The notes under the pieces were generated by a model. It was given only the letters and a program-made list of their open reading frames with translations. It ran no database searches and was not told the origin of the DNA. A DNA stretch of 64,000 nt. Source: Impatiens glandulifera (Eukaryota > Streptophyta > Magnoliopsida > Ericales > Balsaminaceae). The stretch is from the NCBI RefSeq assembly GCF_907164915.1, contig NC_061862.1, positions 144,158,972 to 144,222,971 on the forward strand, given 5' to 3'. Shown in pieces: positions 36,721 through 47,556 of the stretch. A program made the position numbers and the translations under genes. Within the stretch, counting starts at the first letter, position 1, and each line of letters opens with the position of its first letter.

Positions 36721-36886
36721 TAAATGTTATTTTTGTGCACTTTTTGAAATCCTATTTAAAATTTCATGTTCATAGTGTTAACAATTTGATGTATAAGTTA
36801 TTTTTGTGTACTTTTCGAAATCATATTTAAAATTGCATATTCATAGTGTCAATTTGATGTATCCAATAATCTAAAAGTGCAACAAG

Positions 36887-37433
36887 TAGGGGTGAGCAAA
36901 TGGGTAAAACCAATCTCTTTTGTTCGATCCGTATTAAATCCAAACAAAGTTTATCCAATCCATAATCCAAACCATTTTACTAATTAATACGGATTTGATT
37001 GAAAATGGTTTGGATAATCCACACTAAAAAATATTTATATATATCAGCTTGAAATTAGTCAGCAATTTTTTAATTTTTTTTTTTACTTTTTTTTAATTTT
37101 TTTTTTAAATTTGAATTTTTTATTATTATTAAATTTGAATCTGAAAATAATAATAATAATAAATAAAAATAAAAATAAATATTGTTGTCAAGTGATGATA
37201 AGTAAAATATATATTATATTGAGATAAAATTTAATTTAAAGAAAATTAATTAAAAAATATATTTTTATTTAGATATTTTGGATAATTTGGATAATCATAA
37301 TCCAATCCGATTTAATTCAATCCGAACTCAATCCGATCCGATCTCAGTCCAATCCGAAATATCCAATCTGAATTAGTATTTAGGATTCGGATTGGATTGG
37401 ATTTCAGATTAAACCACCCAATGCTCACCCCTA
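36887..37433. mobile_element. hAT MITE with 8-bp target duplication
   Basis: The left end TAGGGGTGAGCAAATGGGT is matched by the reverse complement of the right end, TAGGGGTGAGCATTGGGT. The flanks gcaacaag (36879-36886) and gcaacaaa (37434-37441) are an 8-bp duplication with one difference, as expected for hAT. The interior is rich in ggattggatt/aatccaatcc motifs. 547 bp, no transposase. Confidence 0.88.
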
Positions 37434-37608
37434 GCAACAAAAGAATAAATTAATAAAATATATAAATAAGATGTAATTAATTAAGATATAAATAAACAAC
37501 AAAATAAAATAACATTTTTGTTTTTAATATAGAAACTAGCATAAAACTTCACACTTTCAGTTCAATTTAAGGCGTTATAATTTAAAACTGTTGAATTATA
37601 GAGCTGGT

Positions 37609-37820
37609 TGGGTATTGGTTGGCCCAATCTCTAGTAACCCACCTACTGGATTTGACCTAATAATATAAATAGATATTACTCTATTGGTAGGAGACAAATG
37701 TCAAGATCCTTTATGGTGTTTGGAGACTAGAGAAAGAGTTACCGCCTTTGGTGAGGTAGTGGTGCAACGAAATCGATAAAAAAGATAAACTGAGCCAAAC
37801 TTCAATCGCATTCACACCCA
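37609..37820 (+). repeat. 5' LTR of inner copia
   Basis: 212 bp with TG...CA ends, matching 42793-43017 over its length. Short for a copia LTR. Confidence 0.9.
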
Positions 37821-38215
37821 ACAATGGTATCAGAGCTAGGGTTTAGGGTTTGTAATTAGAGTTTGAGATTGGGTTGGAGAATATGAGTTATCTTCACCAA
37901 TAAGCGCAAATTTGTTTATTCTTTCATCCTGTTACTTTTATTTTTTACTTCTGCTGCTACCGGAGGAAGAAGAAAGTCGCCGCTTCTAGAGAAGAAGTCG
38001 TTGTTGTCCTATTCAACCGTTATCGGTGTCGCGTTTGTCGCGACCGCTGAGAATCAAAGCCGTCGCTATGCCGCTGCTGAGAAGACGAAGCAGCAAATCC
38101 CCGAGCGGGGTGGGTAAGTCAAAACTTTATTTGAGTTTTGTAAGGTATCATAGTTTGAATCTTCATATTAATTTCTGTCAATTGATTGTTGATTATTTTT
38201 AATTTGTTTGATAGC

Positions 38216-38995
38216 ATGTCTGGTGTTAATCAATATGATATGATTCTGTTTGACGGAAAAACTAATTTTAGCATTTGGAAACAAAAAATGAAATGTGTTT
38301 TGATTCAGAAAAAATGATTTAAAGTTGTTAGTTAGGTTTATGCTGTTACTGATACCATTGAGAAAAATAGTAAAATGAATGAAAATGCATGTGCCTCCTC
38401 TATATACTTGAACTTATATGATTCTATGATGAGAAAAAATTGTAATTTAGAGTGTGCAAAAACCTTGTGGGATAAATTGTCTGAACTTTATACTGAAACT
38501 TCTCTTCCTAATAAAATGTTCTTACTTGAAAAGTTTTTCAAATTTAGATGGGATATGTCCAAGGACATTGAAGATAATCTGGATGTTTTCACTAAACTTA
38601 TTTCTGATATTAAGTTGTGTGGTGATAAGAACATTGATGAGTATGCCCCCATTATCTTGTTGAATGTTGTTCAAGATTCTTTTAATGATGTGAAGTCTGA
38701 CATTAAGTATGGTAGAGACAGTGTCACTCTTGACATTGTTGTCAATGTTCTTAAGAGTAAGGAGTTAGATTTGAGACACTCTGGGGGAAAGTCTGGTGGG
38801 GAAGTCATGCATGTGAGGGGTAGATCTCAGAGTAGATCGAGTGCCCAAAAGAATGTCAGTAATGAGAGTTCTGGTAAGAAATCTCATCATGCTAGTAAAA
38901 ATAGATCTAAGTCTAGGTCTAGTGCTAGAAAGTGTTATAATTGTCATGAGTCTGGTCATTTTATCAAGGACTGTCCTAAGCCTAAGAGAAATTAG
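38216..38995 (+). pseudogene. gag of inner copia (two early stops)
   Basis: The frame starts MSGVNQYDMILFDGKTNFSIW and is interrupted by TGA (38315-38317) and TAG (38333-38335). It is then open through the UBN2-like gag body and a serine/arginine-rich stretch to a zinc knuckle CYNCHESGHFIKDC (about 38932-38973), ending at TAG 38993. The protease frame that follows is in the same register, so gag and pol were one ORF with three present-day stops. Confidence 0.88.
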
Positions 38996-39013
38996 CATGT
39001 TGAAAATGCTAAT

Positions 39014-42000
39014 GTGATTGTTTGTGAGGGTAATATGAGTGATATTTTTATGATTAATAATCTATGTGATTATGCTAGCTTGAACTCTGTGTTATCTAAT
39101 TCTTTGTGCAAATTTGATTGGCTAGTTGACTCTGGTTGTACCTTCCATGTGACTCCATTTAGAGATTTGTTTGCGAATTATAAAGAGATTGAACATGGTT
39201 TTGTGTCTATAGCAAATTCCAAAAATTACAATGTGTTAGGAATATGTGATGTATGCGTAAGGTTCTCTTGTGGTTCTGTGTTTACTTTGAAGAATGTGAG
39301 GCATGTTCCTGATTTGCGTTATAATTTGTTGTCTTGTGCATCTCTTGAGAATGATGGTTTGGAAGGAAAGTGGGGGGAAATGTGTTATGAAAGTTTTATG
39401 TGTGTCTCTTGTTATCTTTACTACTAAAAAGATGAACAATTTGTATGTGTGTCATGCTAAGACTGCTTGTGACTCTGTGAACTCTGTGATTGGTGATAAA
39501 TTTATTCTTTGACATAATAGATTAGGTCATATGAGTAACAAAGGTCTAGAAATTTTGCATAAAGGTGGTCAATTTGGTAGTGATAAATTATCCCCCATCC
39601 CCTTCTGTGAATCATGTGTGCTAGGAAAACAGTATAAGGTGAGTTTTCTCATCACCTCCTATCCAAACGTGTCTAAGTATACTAATATCTTTGAATATTT
39701 GCATGTTGATGTGTGGGGTCCCTTTAGTGTTGCTATACATGTGGGAACCAATATTTTTTGTCCATCATTAATGATTATTCTAGGAAAGTTTGGGTGTTAC
39801 TTTTAAAACATAAGTCTGATGTTTATGAAAAGTTTAAGGAGTGGAAGATTTTGATTGAGAATCAAACATGTAAGAGAATCAAAATTCTAAGGACATATAA
39901 TGGTCTTGAGTTCTATAATAAAAAGATGAATGATTTATGTGTTACCTGGGGTATTAAAAGACATAGGTCTGTGTCGTACACACCACATCAGAATGGTGTT
40001 GTTGAGAGGATGAATAAGACACTTCTAGAGAGGGTGAGAGCTATGTTAGCGTCTGGGTTGTCTAAGAAGTTTTGGGAGGGATGCTTTTCATACTACTGCT
40101 TATTTAATAAATAGGTCCCCTTGTGTTCCCTTAGGAGAGAAATGTCCTAAATCTGTATTTTCAAGTAAACCTCTTGATTTGAGAAACTTGAAAGTTTTTG
40201 GCTGTGTTGGTTATGTACATCAGAAGGTTGACAAGTTGAAGCTTAGGTCCAAGAAATGTGTGTTCTTAGGCTACCCTGAAGGGGTAAAAGGTTATAAGCT
40301 TTGGGATAAGAGTGAACTTGGGCTTAAGATTGCGATAAGTAGAGATTATGTCTTTAATGAGAATGATTTTCCTTGCTTGCATATGTCCCCCACTCCTGTT
40401 AATGATGCTCCTAATAAGGTGGAGCATGTGCCTGTAGTTTTTGATCAACCCGCTGAACATGATGTGAATGTTCTCAATGAGGTGGAGCATGATAATGTGC
40501 ATTATATTGATGATTTTCATGATTCAAATGTTTTGTCTGATTCACATGATTTTCTTGATGATTTGAATGATTCAAATGTGTTGTCTGATTCACATGATTT
40601 GTTTGATGATTTGCATGACTATCAACTTGCTAGAGATAGAAGTAGAAGAACTGTTAGAATGCCTGCTAAATTTAGGGATGATAATTTGAATAATTGTAAT
40701 ATGTATGAATTTGCTTTTAACATGTTTGAATTCCTAGATTGTAATGAGCATAACTCTTACAAAGAAGCTTTGAGGTCTAAGTTTTTTACTAAATGGATTG
40801 TTGATATGAATAATGAAATGAAGTCCCTGAGAATCAATGATACTTGGAAACTTGTTCCTAAACCTCATAATTGCTCCTTAGTGGATTGTAAGTGGTTGTA
40901 AAGGTGAAGCAAGAGTCTGAAAAAGTTAGATTCAAGGCTAGGTTAGTAGCCAAGGGATTTACTCAAAAGGAGAGAATAGATTATGCTGAAATTTTCGATC
41001 TTGTTGTCAAATTCACTACTGTTAGAATTATGCTTGCTTTAGTTGCTCACTTTGATTGGGAATTGAAGAAAATGGATGTTACTATTGCTTTCTTACATGG
41101 TGAACTTGATAAGAATATTTATATGCATCAACCTGAGGGGTTTGTTGACCCCAAGTTGCCTGATCATGTTTGTTTGTTAAAAAAAGCCTTGTATGGTTTA
41201 AAACAATCTCCTAGGAAATGGAATATCAAGTTCGATAAGTGCATGCAATCTTTGATGTTTAAAATAAGTTCTTCTGATCATTGCCTTCACTTCAAGAATA
41301 TAGACTTTGTGCATGTATTTCTTTTATTGTATGTGGATGACATGTTGATTGTTAGCCCATGTCTGAAGTCTGTTATGCATGTGTAAAAATCGTTTTGTGA
41401 AAATTTTGACATGAAAGACTTAGGTATTGCTAAGAAGATTTTGGGAATGAATATCATTAGAGATAGAACACAATTTTCTCTTGTGTTGAATCAAAGTGCA
41501 TATGTTGCTAAAATTTTGAGTAAATTTTCTATGTTTGATGCTAAATCTGTGAATGTGCCTCTTGCTTCCCACTTTGTGTTAAGTAAGGATCAGTCTCCTA
41601 AGACTGAAACTGAAATAACTGAAATGAAGAATGTGTCTTATTCCAATGTTATAGAATCTGCTATGTATCTCATGATTAGTACTAGGCCTGATATAGCATA
41701 TGTAATTAGTTGCTTGAGTAGATTTATGTCTAACCCTGGTATGCCTCATTGGAATGCTTTGAAATGACTTTTGAGATATCTAAAAACCACTATTGATGTT
41801 GTCCTGACTTTCTTTAAGTGTTCTGTAGGTACTAAGTTAGTTGGTTATGTGGATTCCAATTATGCTAATGATAGGGATAATAGAAAGTCTACTACTTCCT
41901 ATGTGTTTACTTTGTGTGGCTCTTGCATAAGTTGGAAGTCTCAACTTCAAACCATTGTTGCTTTATCTACTACAGAATCTAAGTATGTAGCTGCCACTGA

Positions 42001-42300
42001 AGCTTTTAAGAAAGCAATTTAGCTTAGAGCTATTTTGTCTGAAATTGGTTTTCTTGACAAAAATTTGGTTGTGTTTTCTGATAGTCAATCTGCTATTCAA
42101 CTGTGTAAAAATATTTTTTTTCATGATTGAACTAAACATATTGATGTTAGGTTTCATTACATTCGGGATATTGTTGAAAAGGGCATTGCTAAGTTAGAGA
42201 AAATTCCTTCAGAATTTAATCCTACTGATATGGGTACTAAGTGTTTACCTGCTGAAAATTTTATTTCATGTCAACTAATTTTAAACTTTAACTTAGGGAA
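39014..42300 (+). pseudogene. pol of inner copia: protease, integrase, RT, RNase H
   Basis: Protease site WLVDSGCTFHVTP (about 39117-39155). A GAG-pre-integrase piece (LGHMSNKGLEILHKGGQ) and CESCVLGKQ follow. Integrase keeps the first Asp (HVDVWGP) and the Glu (HQNGVVERMN), but the second catalytic Asp is changed: RTYNGLEF stands where T-D-N-G is normal (about 39891-39914). RT has ARLVAKGFTQ, DVTIAFLHGELD, ALYGLKQSPRKW and an intact YVDDM (about 41329-41343). RNase H has GYVDSNYAND and STTESKYVAA and FSDSQSAI. Frameshifts occur near 39400-39530, 39750, 40110 and 40890, with stops near 41384, 41765 and 42020. It cannot make active enzyme. Confidence 0.9.
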
Positions 42301-42351
42301 AGCTCTTTGAGATTCTTCCTTTGTGGGCATGGCATGCTTTATGATTTTGCC

Positions 42352-42662
42352 TTCAATCTTTGTGATTTTCCCATGCTTTGTGCTCTTGCGTTTGATCTTT
42401 GTGATTTTTGCATGCTTTGTGCTCTTGCATTTGATCTTTGTGATTTTCGCATGCTTTGTGCTCTTGCGTTTGATCTTTGTGATTTTCCCATGTTTAGTGC
42501 TCTTGCGTTTGATCTTTGTGATTTTTGCAGTCTTGTGCTCTTGCGTTTGATCTTTGTGATTTTCGCATGCTTTGTGCTCTTGCGTTTGATCTTTGTGATT
42601 TTCGCATGCTTTGCGCTCTTGCGTTTGATCTTAGTGATTTTCGCATTCTTTGTGCTCTTGTC
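42352..42662 (+). repeat. 39-bp tandem repeat, eight units
   Basis: Eight units of the type tttgatctttgtgatttt plus cgcatgctttgtgctcttgcg; unit five is one base short. They lie between the end of RNase H and the 3' LTR of the inner copia. Because 39 is a multiple of three, the plus-strand frames stay open through it and give 13-residue periodic peptides (CALAFDLCDFRML in one frame). I regard this as a by-product, not a gene. Confidence 0.93.
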
Positions 42663-42792
42663 ACTGGTCTTTATGACACAAGTTTACCTTGGGTATTCTC
42701 TTTGTTGCCTTAGTGGTAATAAATTGGCGATGATGTGTCTTGTGATTCCGTGATTGTATTTTGCACTACTTTGGGCCAAAGGTGGAGATTTT

Positions 42793-43017
42793 TGGGTATT
42801 GGTTGGCCCAACATTGTGGCCTAATCTCTAGTAACCCACTTACTGGACTTGACATAATAATATAAATAAATACTACTCTCTTGGTGGGAGGCAGATGTCA
42901 AACTTCTTTGTGGTGTTTGGAGACTAGATAAAGGGTTTTCGCCTTTGGTGAGGTAGTGGTGCAACGAAATCGATAAACAAGAGGAACTGAGCCAAACTTC
43001 AATCGCATTCACACCCA
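42793..43017 (+). repeat. 3' LTR of inner copia
   Basis: 225 bp, matching the 5' LTR except for a 13-bp block and scattered substitutions. Confidence 0.9.
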
Positions 43018-43377
43018 ATAGAGCTTACATTTCTAATAAATTCTACAAAAGTTAATAAGAGTTTATTGAGTTTGTGTTTAAGTTTAGACTTGGACTGAAT
43101 AAAGAGTTATTTATGTTTTATTATCTGAATGTTTATCTTATAAATATATTGTTGGTTAGTTATTTATAGGGTAAGCCAAAATTTTAGAGACATAAATAAT
43201 GTGAGGCAAAAACTATGTATTCTTCTTCTTTTTCATAGTGAAATCCGGTGACGACGAAAATGAACATAACTCTTTTGAGTGAACCACTATAAATTTGTGT
43301 TTTTCTTGTGTTCATATTTTTTGCAATTTTGAAGATCGTTTCAAGCAGGTAATATTTGAAACATCCAAATCTTAACA
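43018..43377 (+). repeat. 5' LTR of outer copia, distal part
   Basis: Aligns with the split 3' LTR: shared runs include agtttattg, gaaccactataaatNtgtgttt and catccaaatcNtaa. Its first 17 bases lie at 37589-37605, before the inner copia. Confidence 0.8.
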
Positions 43378-43420
43378 ACTGGTATCAGAGTTGCTAGGAT
43401 AGACCAGAACATTTGAAACG

Positions 43421-46400
43421 ATGACAGACACAAACAATATATGACATAACATTGAAACATTCGATGAAACATATTATGTATTTTGGATGATGCAGATTGA
43501 GGATTACCTCTACAGAAAAAAGCTTCATGTTTCTTTGAGTGAGAAACCAGAAAATATGGATAAAGCTAAATGGAAACTCCTTGATAAACAAGTTTTTAGA
43601 GTTGTCCGATTGACACTAGCCAAAATTGTTGCTCACAATGTAACAAATGAGAAGACCACTAGTCTGATGAAAACACTCTTTGATATGTATGAGAAGTTAT
43701 CTACTAACAACAAAATACATTTAATGTAAAATGGTTAATGATACTTCTATCACTACTAATTTGAACGAAATTAATACAATTGTGAATAGATTGTTATTTG
43801 TTGAGATTGATTTTAGGGACGAAATTAGAACCCTGATTTTGTTAGTATCTTTACCGAATAGTTGAGGAACATATGAGGGCAACAATTAGTAACTCTGTTG
43901 GAAATGAAAAATTAAAATTTATTAAAGTTAGATATCGTATTTTGTTGACGAGGTTAGTAAAATTAATTATGTTAAAATGTTCAAAGGTTCTACTCTGAAT
44001 GTTGAAAATAAAGGCAGGGGTAATGATAAAAATTTCAACCGAGATAAGAGAAGATCTATATCGAGGAACATGAGAAGTCAGTTCAAGTGTGGGAGAATAT
44101 TTGATTGCTAGAGTTGTGGTAAGTAGTGTCACTTGAAAACACCGAAAAGAAACAATGTTGATAAAAATGATGTAGTTAATGCAGTTACATAAACTATCAT
44201 TGATGCGTTGTTTCTATCATTTGATAGCCCGATAGACTCATAAGTTTTGGACTCGGGAGCGTCTTTCCACACCACTCTCCACAAATAGTTAATATAATAC
44301 TATGTGGCTGAAAATACGGGAAAATTTATCTCGCAGGTGGTGAGCCTTAAAATATAGTGGGCATGAGGGATATCAAATTGAAGATGACAAACAGTTCTGT
44401 TTAAAAGATTAATAAGGTCAGACACATTCCAGGTTTAATGCATAATTTGATTTATGTTACACAGATTAATGACGATGGTCATAGTTTCAGTTGTGGAAAC
44501 GGTGCATGGAAGGTGACTAAATGAGCAATAATTGTTGTTTAATGTCATAAAACTGGAACATTATACATGACTTCAACATGTAGAGAAACAATTGTTGTTG
44601 TACTTGATGACTCAAAGAACAGTGAATTATGACATTACATTTTAGGCCATATGAGTGGAAAAGGGATGCAATTTCTTTTAAAGAATGGTTAAATTTCATA
44701 ACTAAAATCCATTGAACATCAGTTATGCGAAAACTGCATTCTTGGAAAACAGAAACGTGTGAGTTTCTTAAAAATTAAGAAAGAGCTCAAGAAAAATAAA
44801 GTTTAAAGTTGGCACACACTGATGTCTGGGGACATGAACTTATTTCTTGTATTGGCGGATCACACTACTAAGTGACGTTTATAGATGATTCGACAACATA
44901 TATATGAGTATACTTTATGAAGAACAAGTCTTATGTATTTGTTGTTTTCAATAAATAGAAGACTTTAGTTGAAAATAAAAACAAATTAGAAAGTTAAGTA
45001 TTTGAGATCCGACAACGGAGACAAGTACATCAATTCAGATTTTATAGAGTATTGTGATGTGAATGAGATTAGTATGGTGAAGAATATTTCCCAAACGCCT
45101 CAAGAGAGTAGTTGAACGAATGAATCAAAAATTTAACGAGCATGCTAGAAGCATGAGATTGCACGTTGGGCTGTCTAAAATCTTTTGGGAAGAAGCTATC
45201 AACACAGCTGTCTACTTGATAAATAGAGGACTCTCTATACCTTTTGAATTTAGAATTTTAGAAGAAGTTTAGTGCAATAAAAAAGTAAATATTTCTTATT
45301 TAAAAGTGTTTGGTTGTTTATTATATGTGCATATTAATGAATGTGATAGAAACAAGTTTGTCTCAAAGTCTAATAAGTATTTTTCATTGGTTATGGAGAT
45401 ATCGAGTTTGGTTATCGTTTCTAGAATAATCAAAATTGGAAGACCATTCGTACCAGGTACGTCATCTTCAATGAACAGGTTCTTTACAAAGATTGTGTTG
45501 GAAAGTCAGATGGTTTCAAAATTAAAGAGTCTATTATAGTCGATTTAAGAGATTTTTATGAATATTACCGAATATCAAAGAAGACTAATGTGTTGTTGAA
45601 AAAGAAATCGATAAAAACGTGGCCCCATAGGCAAATCAGCCAACATCGGTTATACAGTTGAGAAGATTATCAAGAAATTGAAAATCATTCGAACTGTGGT
45701 CTCCATCTCTGAACTACATCTTGTTGACAAATAGAGGCGAAAATGAATGCTACGAGGAAGCAATGAAATCTGATGAATGAATTAAGTGGGAGCCTACGAT
45801 GAAAGATGATATAGACTTTTTGAAGTCAAATCGGACTTGGCAACTCACTAAACTTTCAAATGGAAAGAAATCACTTCACATTAAGTGGATCTTCAAGATT
45901 AAAAAAGAACATGATAAAAGTATGAGGTACAAGGCAAAGTTGGTTGTGAAATATTTAAGTAGAAGGAAAGTATTGACTATAACGAAATACTCTCTCTAGT
46001 GGTCAAATTGATGTCAATAAAAACTATTTTAAGTTTTGGTTGTGAAAGAAGACCTACATCTTAAACAAATAGATGTCAAAAGCCTTTTTCTTCGAGGTGA
46101 TTTGGATTAAGATATTTACATGTAACAACCATAAGACTTTGAGGTAAAAAGAAAAGATGAGTTTAAAATAGCTCAAAGACAATGGTACAAAAAAAATATA
46201 GCTTCGGGAAAGGTAACAACTTTGTGAGGTGTGAAATTGATCATTGTTGTTATATCAAGAGATTTAAAAATTTGTATATTATTTTGCTCCTCTACATTGA
46301 TGATATGTTGATTAGTAGAGAAAATTTGTCTTAGATTAATAAATTAAAAAAATAGTTGTTTAAGAAGTTTGTAATGAAGGATTTGGGTGTTGTAAAACAA

Positions 46401-47221
46401 ATCATTGGGATGAGAATCTTCAGGGATAAAAAAGTTCTCAAACATTCACAAGAAAAATATGTGAAGAAAGTTTTCAGCAGGTTCAACTTGTACGATGAAA
46501 ATCAATTACTACCCCCTTAGCTAGCCACTTTAGACTATCTAAAGATCAGTTGCATTCAACATAGAATGAAAAAAAATAATGACCACTGTTCTGTATACCT
46601 CTACCACTTGTTGTGTTATGTATACGACGGTTTGCACACGACCGGACATTGCATGTGTAGTGGGAGTTATTAGAAGATTTATGAGAAACCCGAGTATACA
46701 ACATTAAGAGTAGTAAAATATGTACTACAATACTTAAAGGAAAGTATGAGTCTCATTTTGTGTTTTTGAAAATCTAACATTGGTTTGGAAGAATACGTTA
46801 ATGTTGACAATAGTGGAGATGTTGATAGTAGGAAGAGCACAACAGGGTGTCACTTTGGTTTTAAAATTGCAAAAGAATGTTGCTCTTTTCTAGTTCTGAA
46901 GTAGAGTATGTTGATGTAATAGAGGTTGCTAATGAGATGATGTGGTTACAACCTTTTTTGCGAGAATTCGGTCAAGACTACGAAAGAAGTGTGTTGCGAT
47001 ACGACAATCAGAGTGTCATTCATTTGGCAAAGAATCCATTTTATCATGGAAGGACGAGGAATATACAAATTCGTTATTATTTTATCCGATTATGTTTAGG
47101 AGATGTAGTGTTAACTCTTGATAAGATTCCCAAGAGTGAGAATCCAGCTAATATGATAACGAAAGTTGTGGCAAACGAGAAACTGAAGTTGTTCACAACT
47201 TCAATTGGCCTTCTTCGTTAA
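43421..47221 (+). pseudogene. gag-pol relic of outer copia
   Basis: gag: MTDTNNI then stop, then YVFWMMQIEDYLYRKKLH and on to 43729. A zinc-knuckle trace is near 44090-44150. Protease LDSGASFHTT is at about 44248-44277. GAG-pre-integrase (LGHMSGKGMQFLL, ENCILGKQKRVSF) is at 44640-44775, integrase at 44810-45240. The RT region has LHIKWIFKIKKEHD and YIDDMLISRE (about 46290-46320). RNase H SSSEVEYVDVIEVANEMMWL to IPKSENPANMITK is at 46880-47160. Stops and shifts are far denser than in the inner copia, in agreement with its being the older host element. Confidence 0.85.
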
Positions 47222-47282
47222 GACACAGGATGAACTTACGCTACCGATAGAGAGAATATAAAGTTAGTCTCCAAGTGGAGAT

Positions 47283-47317
47283 TGTTGAATTTTGGAGCTT
47301 ATAATAAACTCTGCAGA
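47283..47317 (+). repeat. 3' LTR of outer copia, first part
   Basis: TGTTGAATTTTGGAGC... to the LINE insertion point; ends with the target-site copy aaactctgcaga (47306-47317). Confidence 0.8.
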
Positions 47318-47556
47318 TTTTTTTTTTTTTTTTGGGGGGGGGGGGAAACGGTTAAAACCATTTCATTAAAATCCCAAAAGTGGGAGGGTCAAGAATCAAA
47401 GTTAAACAAGTCTTAGCTAGGATTATAAGATGACAATCAAATGACCCTAAAGAACCTGATTAGTAGCAATCAAACATACAAGAAATAGAGATTACAAACA
47501 AAGATTACAAACTGTATCAAATCCTAATTATCCCAATCAGGATTTTTATTTCCATA

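Larger units (their letters stand above)
37609..43017 (+). mobile_element. Inner Ty1/copia element with both LTRs
   Basis: LTRs at 37609-37820 and 42793-43017 both start TGGGTATTGGTTGGCCCA and end CGCATTCACACCCA; they differ mainly by a 13-bp block (cattgtggcctaa, 3' copy). A primer site TGGTATCAGAGC (37825-37836) matches initiator tRNA-Met, and a purine tract (aaaggtggagatttt) precedes the 3' LTR. It lies in the 5' LTR of the outer copia: atagagct occurs on both flanks, abutting the 3' end directly and offset by three bases at the 5' end. Domain order gag-PR-IN-RT-RH marks it as copia. Confidence 0.92.

Noticed and set aside
42352..42662. CRISPR-like regular repeats
   Set aside because: Units are directly adjacent with no unique spacers, and this is a plant genome; it is a minisatellite.
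42307..42753. 148-codon frame with 13-residue repeats
   Set aside because: It is produced by the 39-bp tandem array in the non-coding 3' part of a copia element; other plus frames are open as well, so openness is not evidence of coding.
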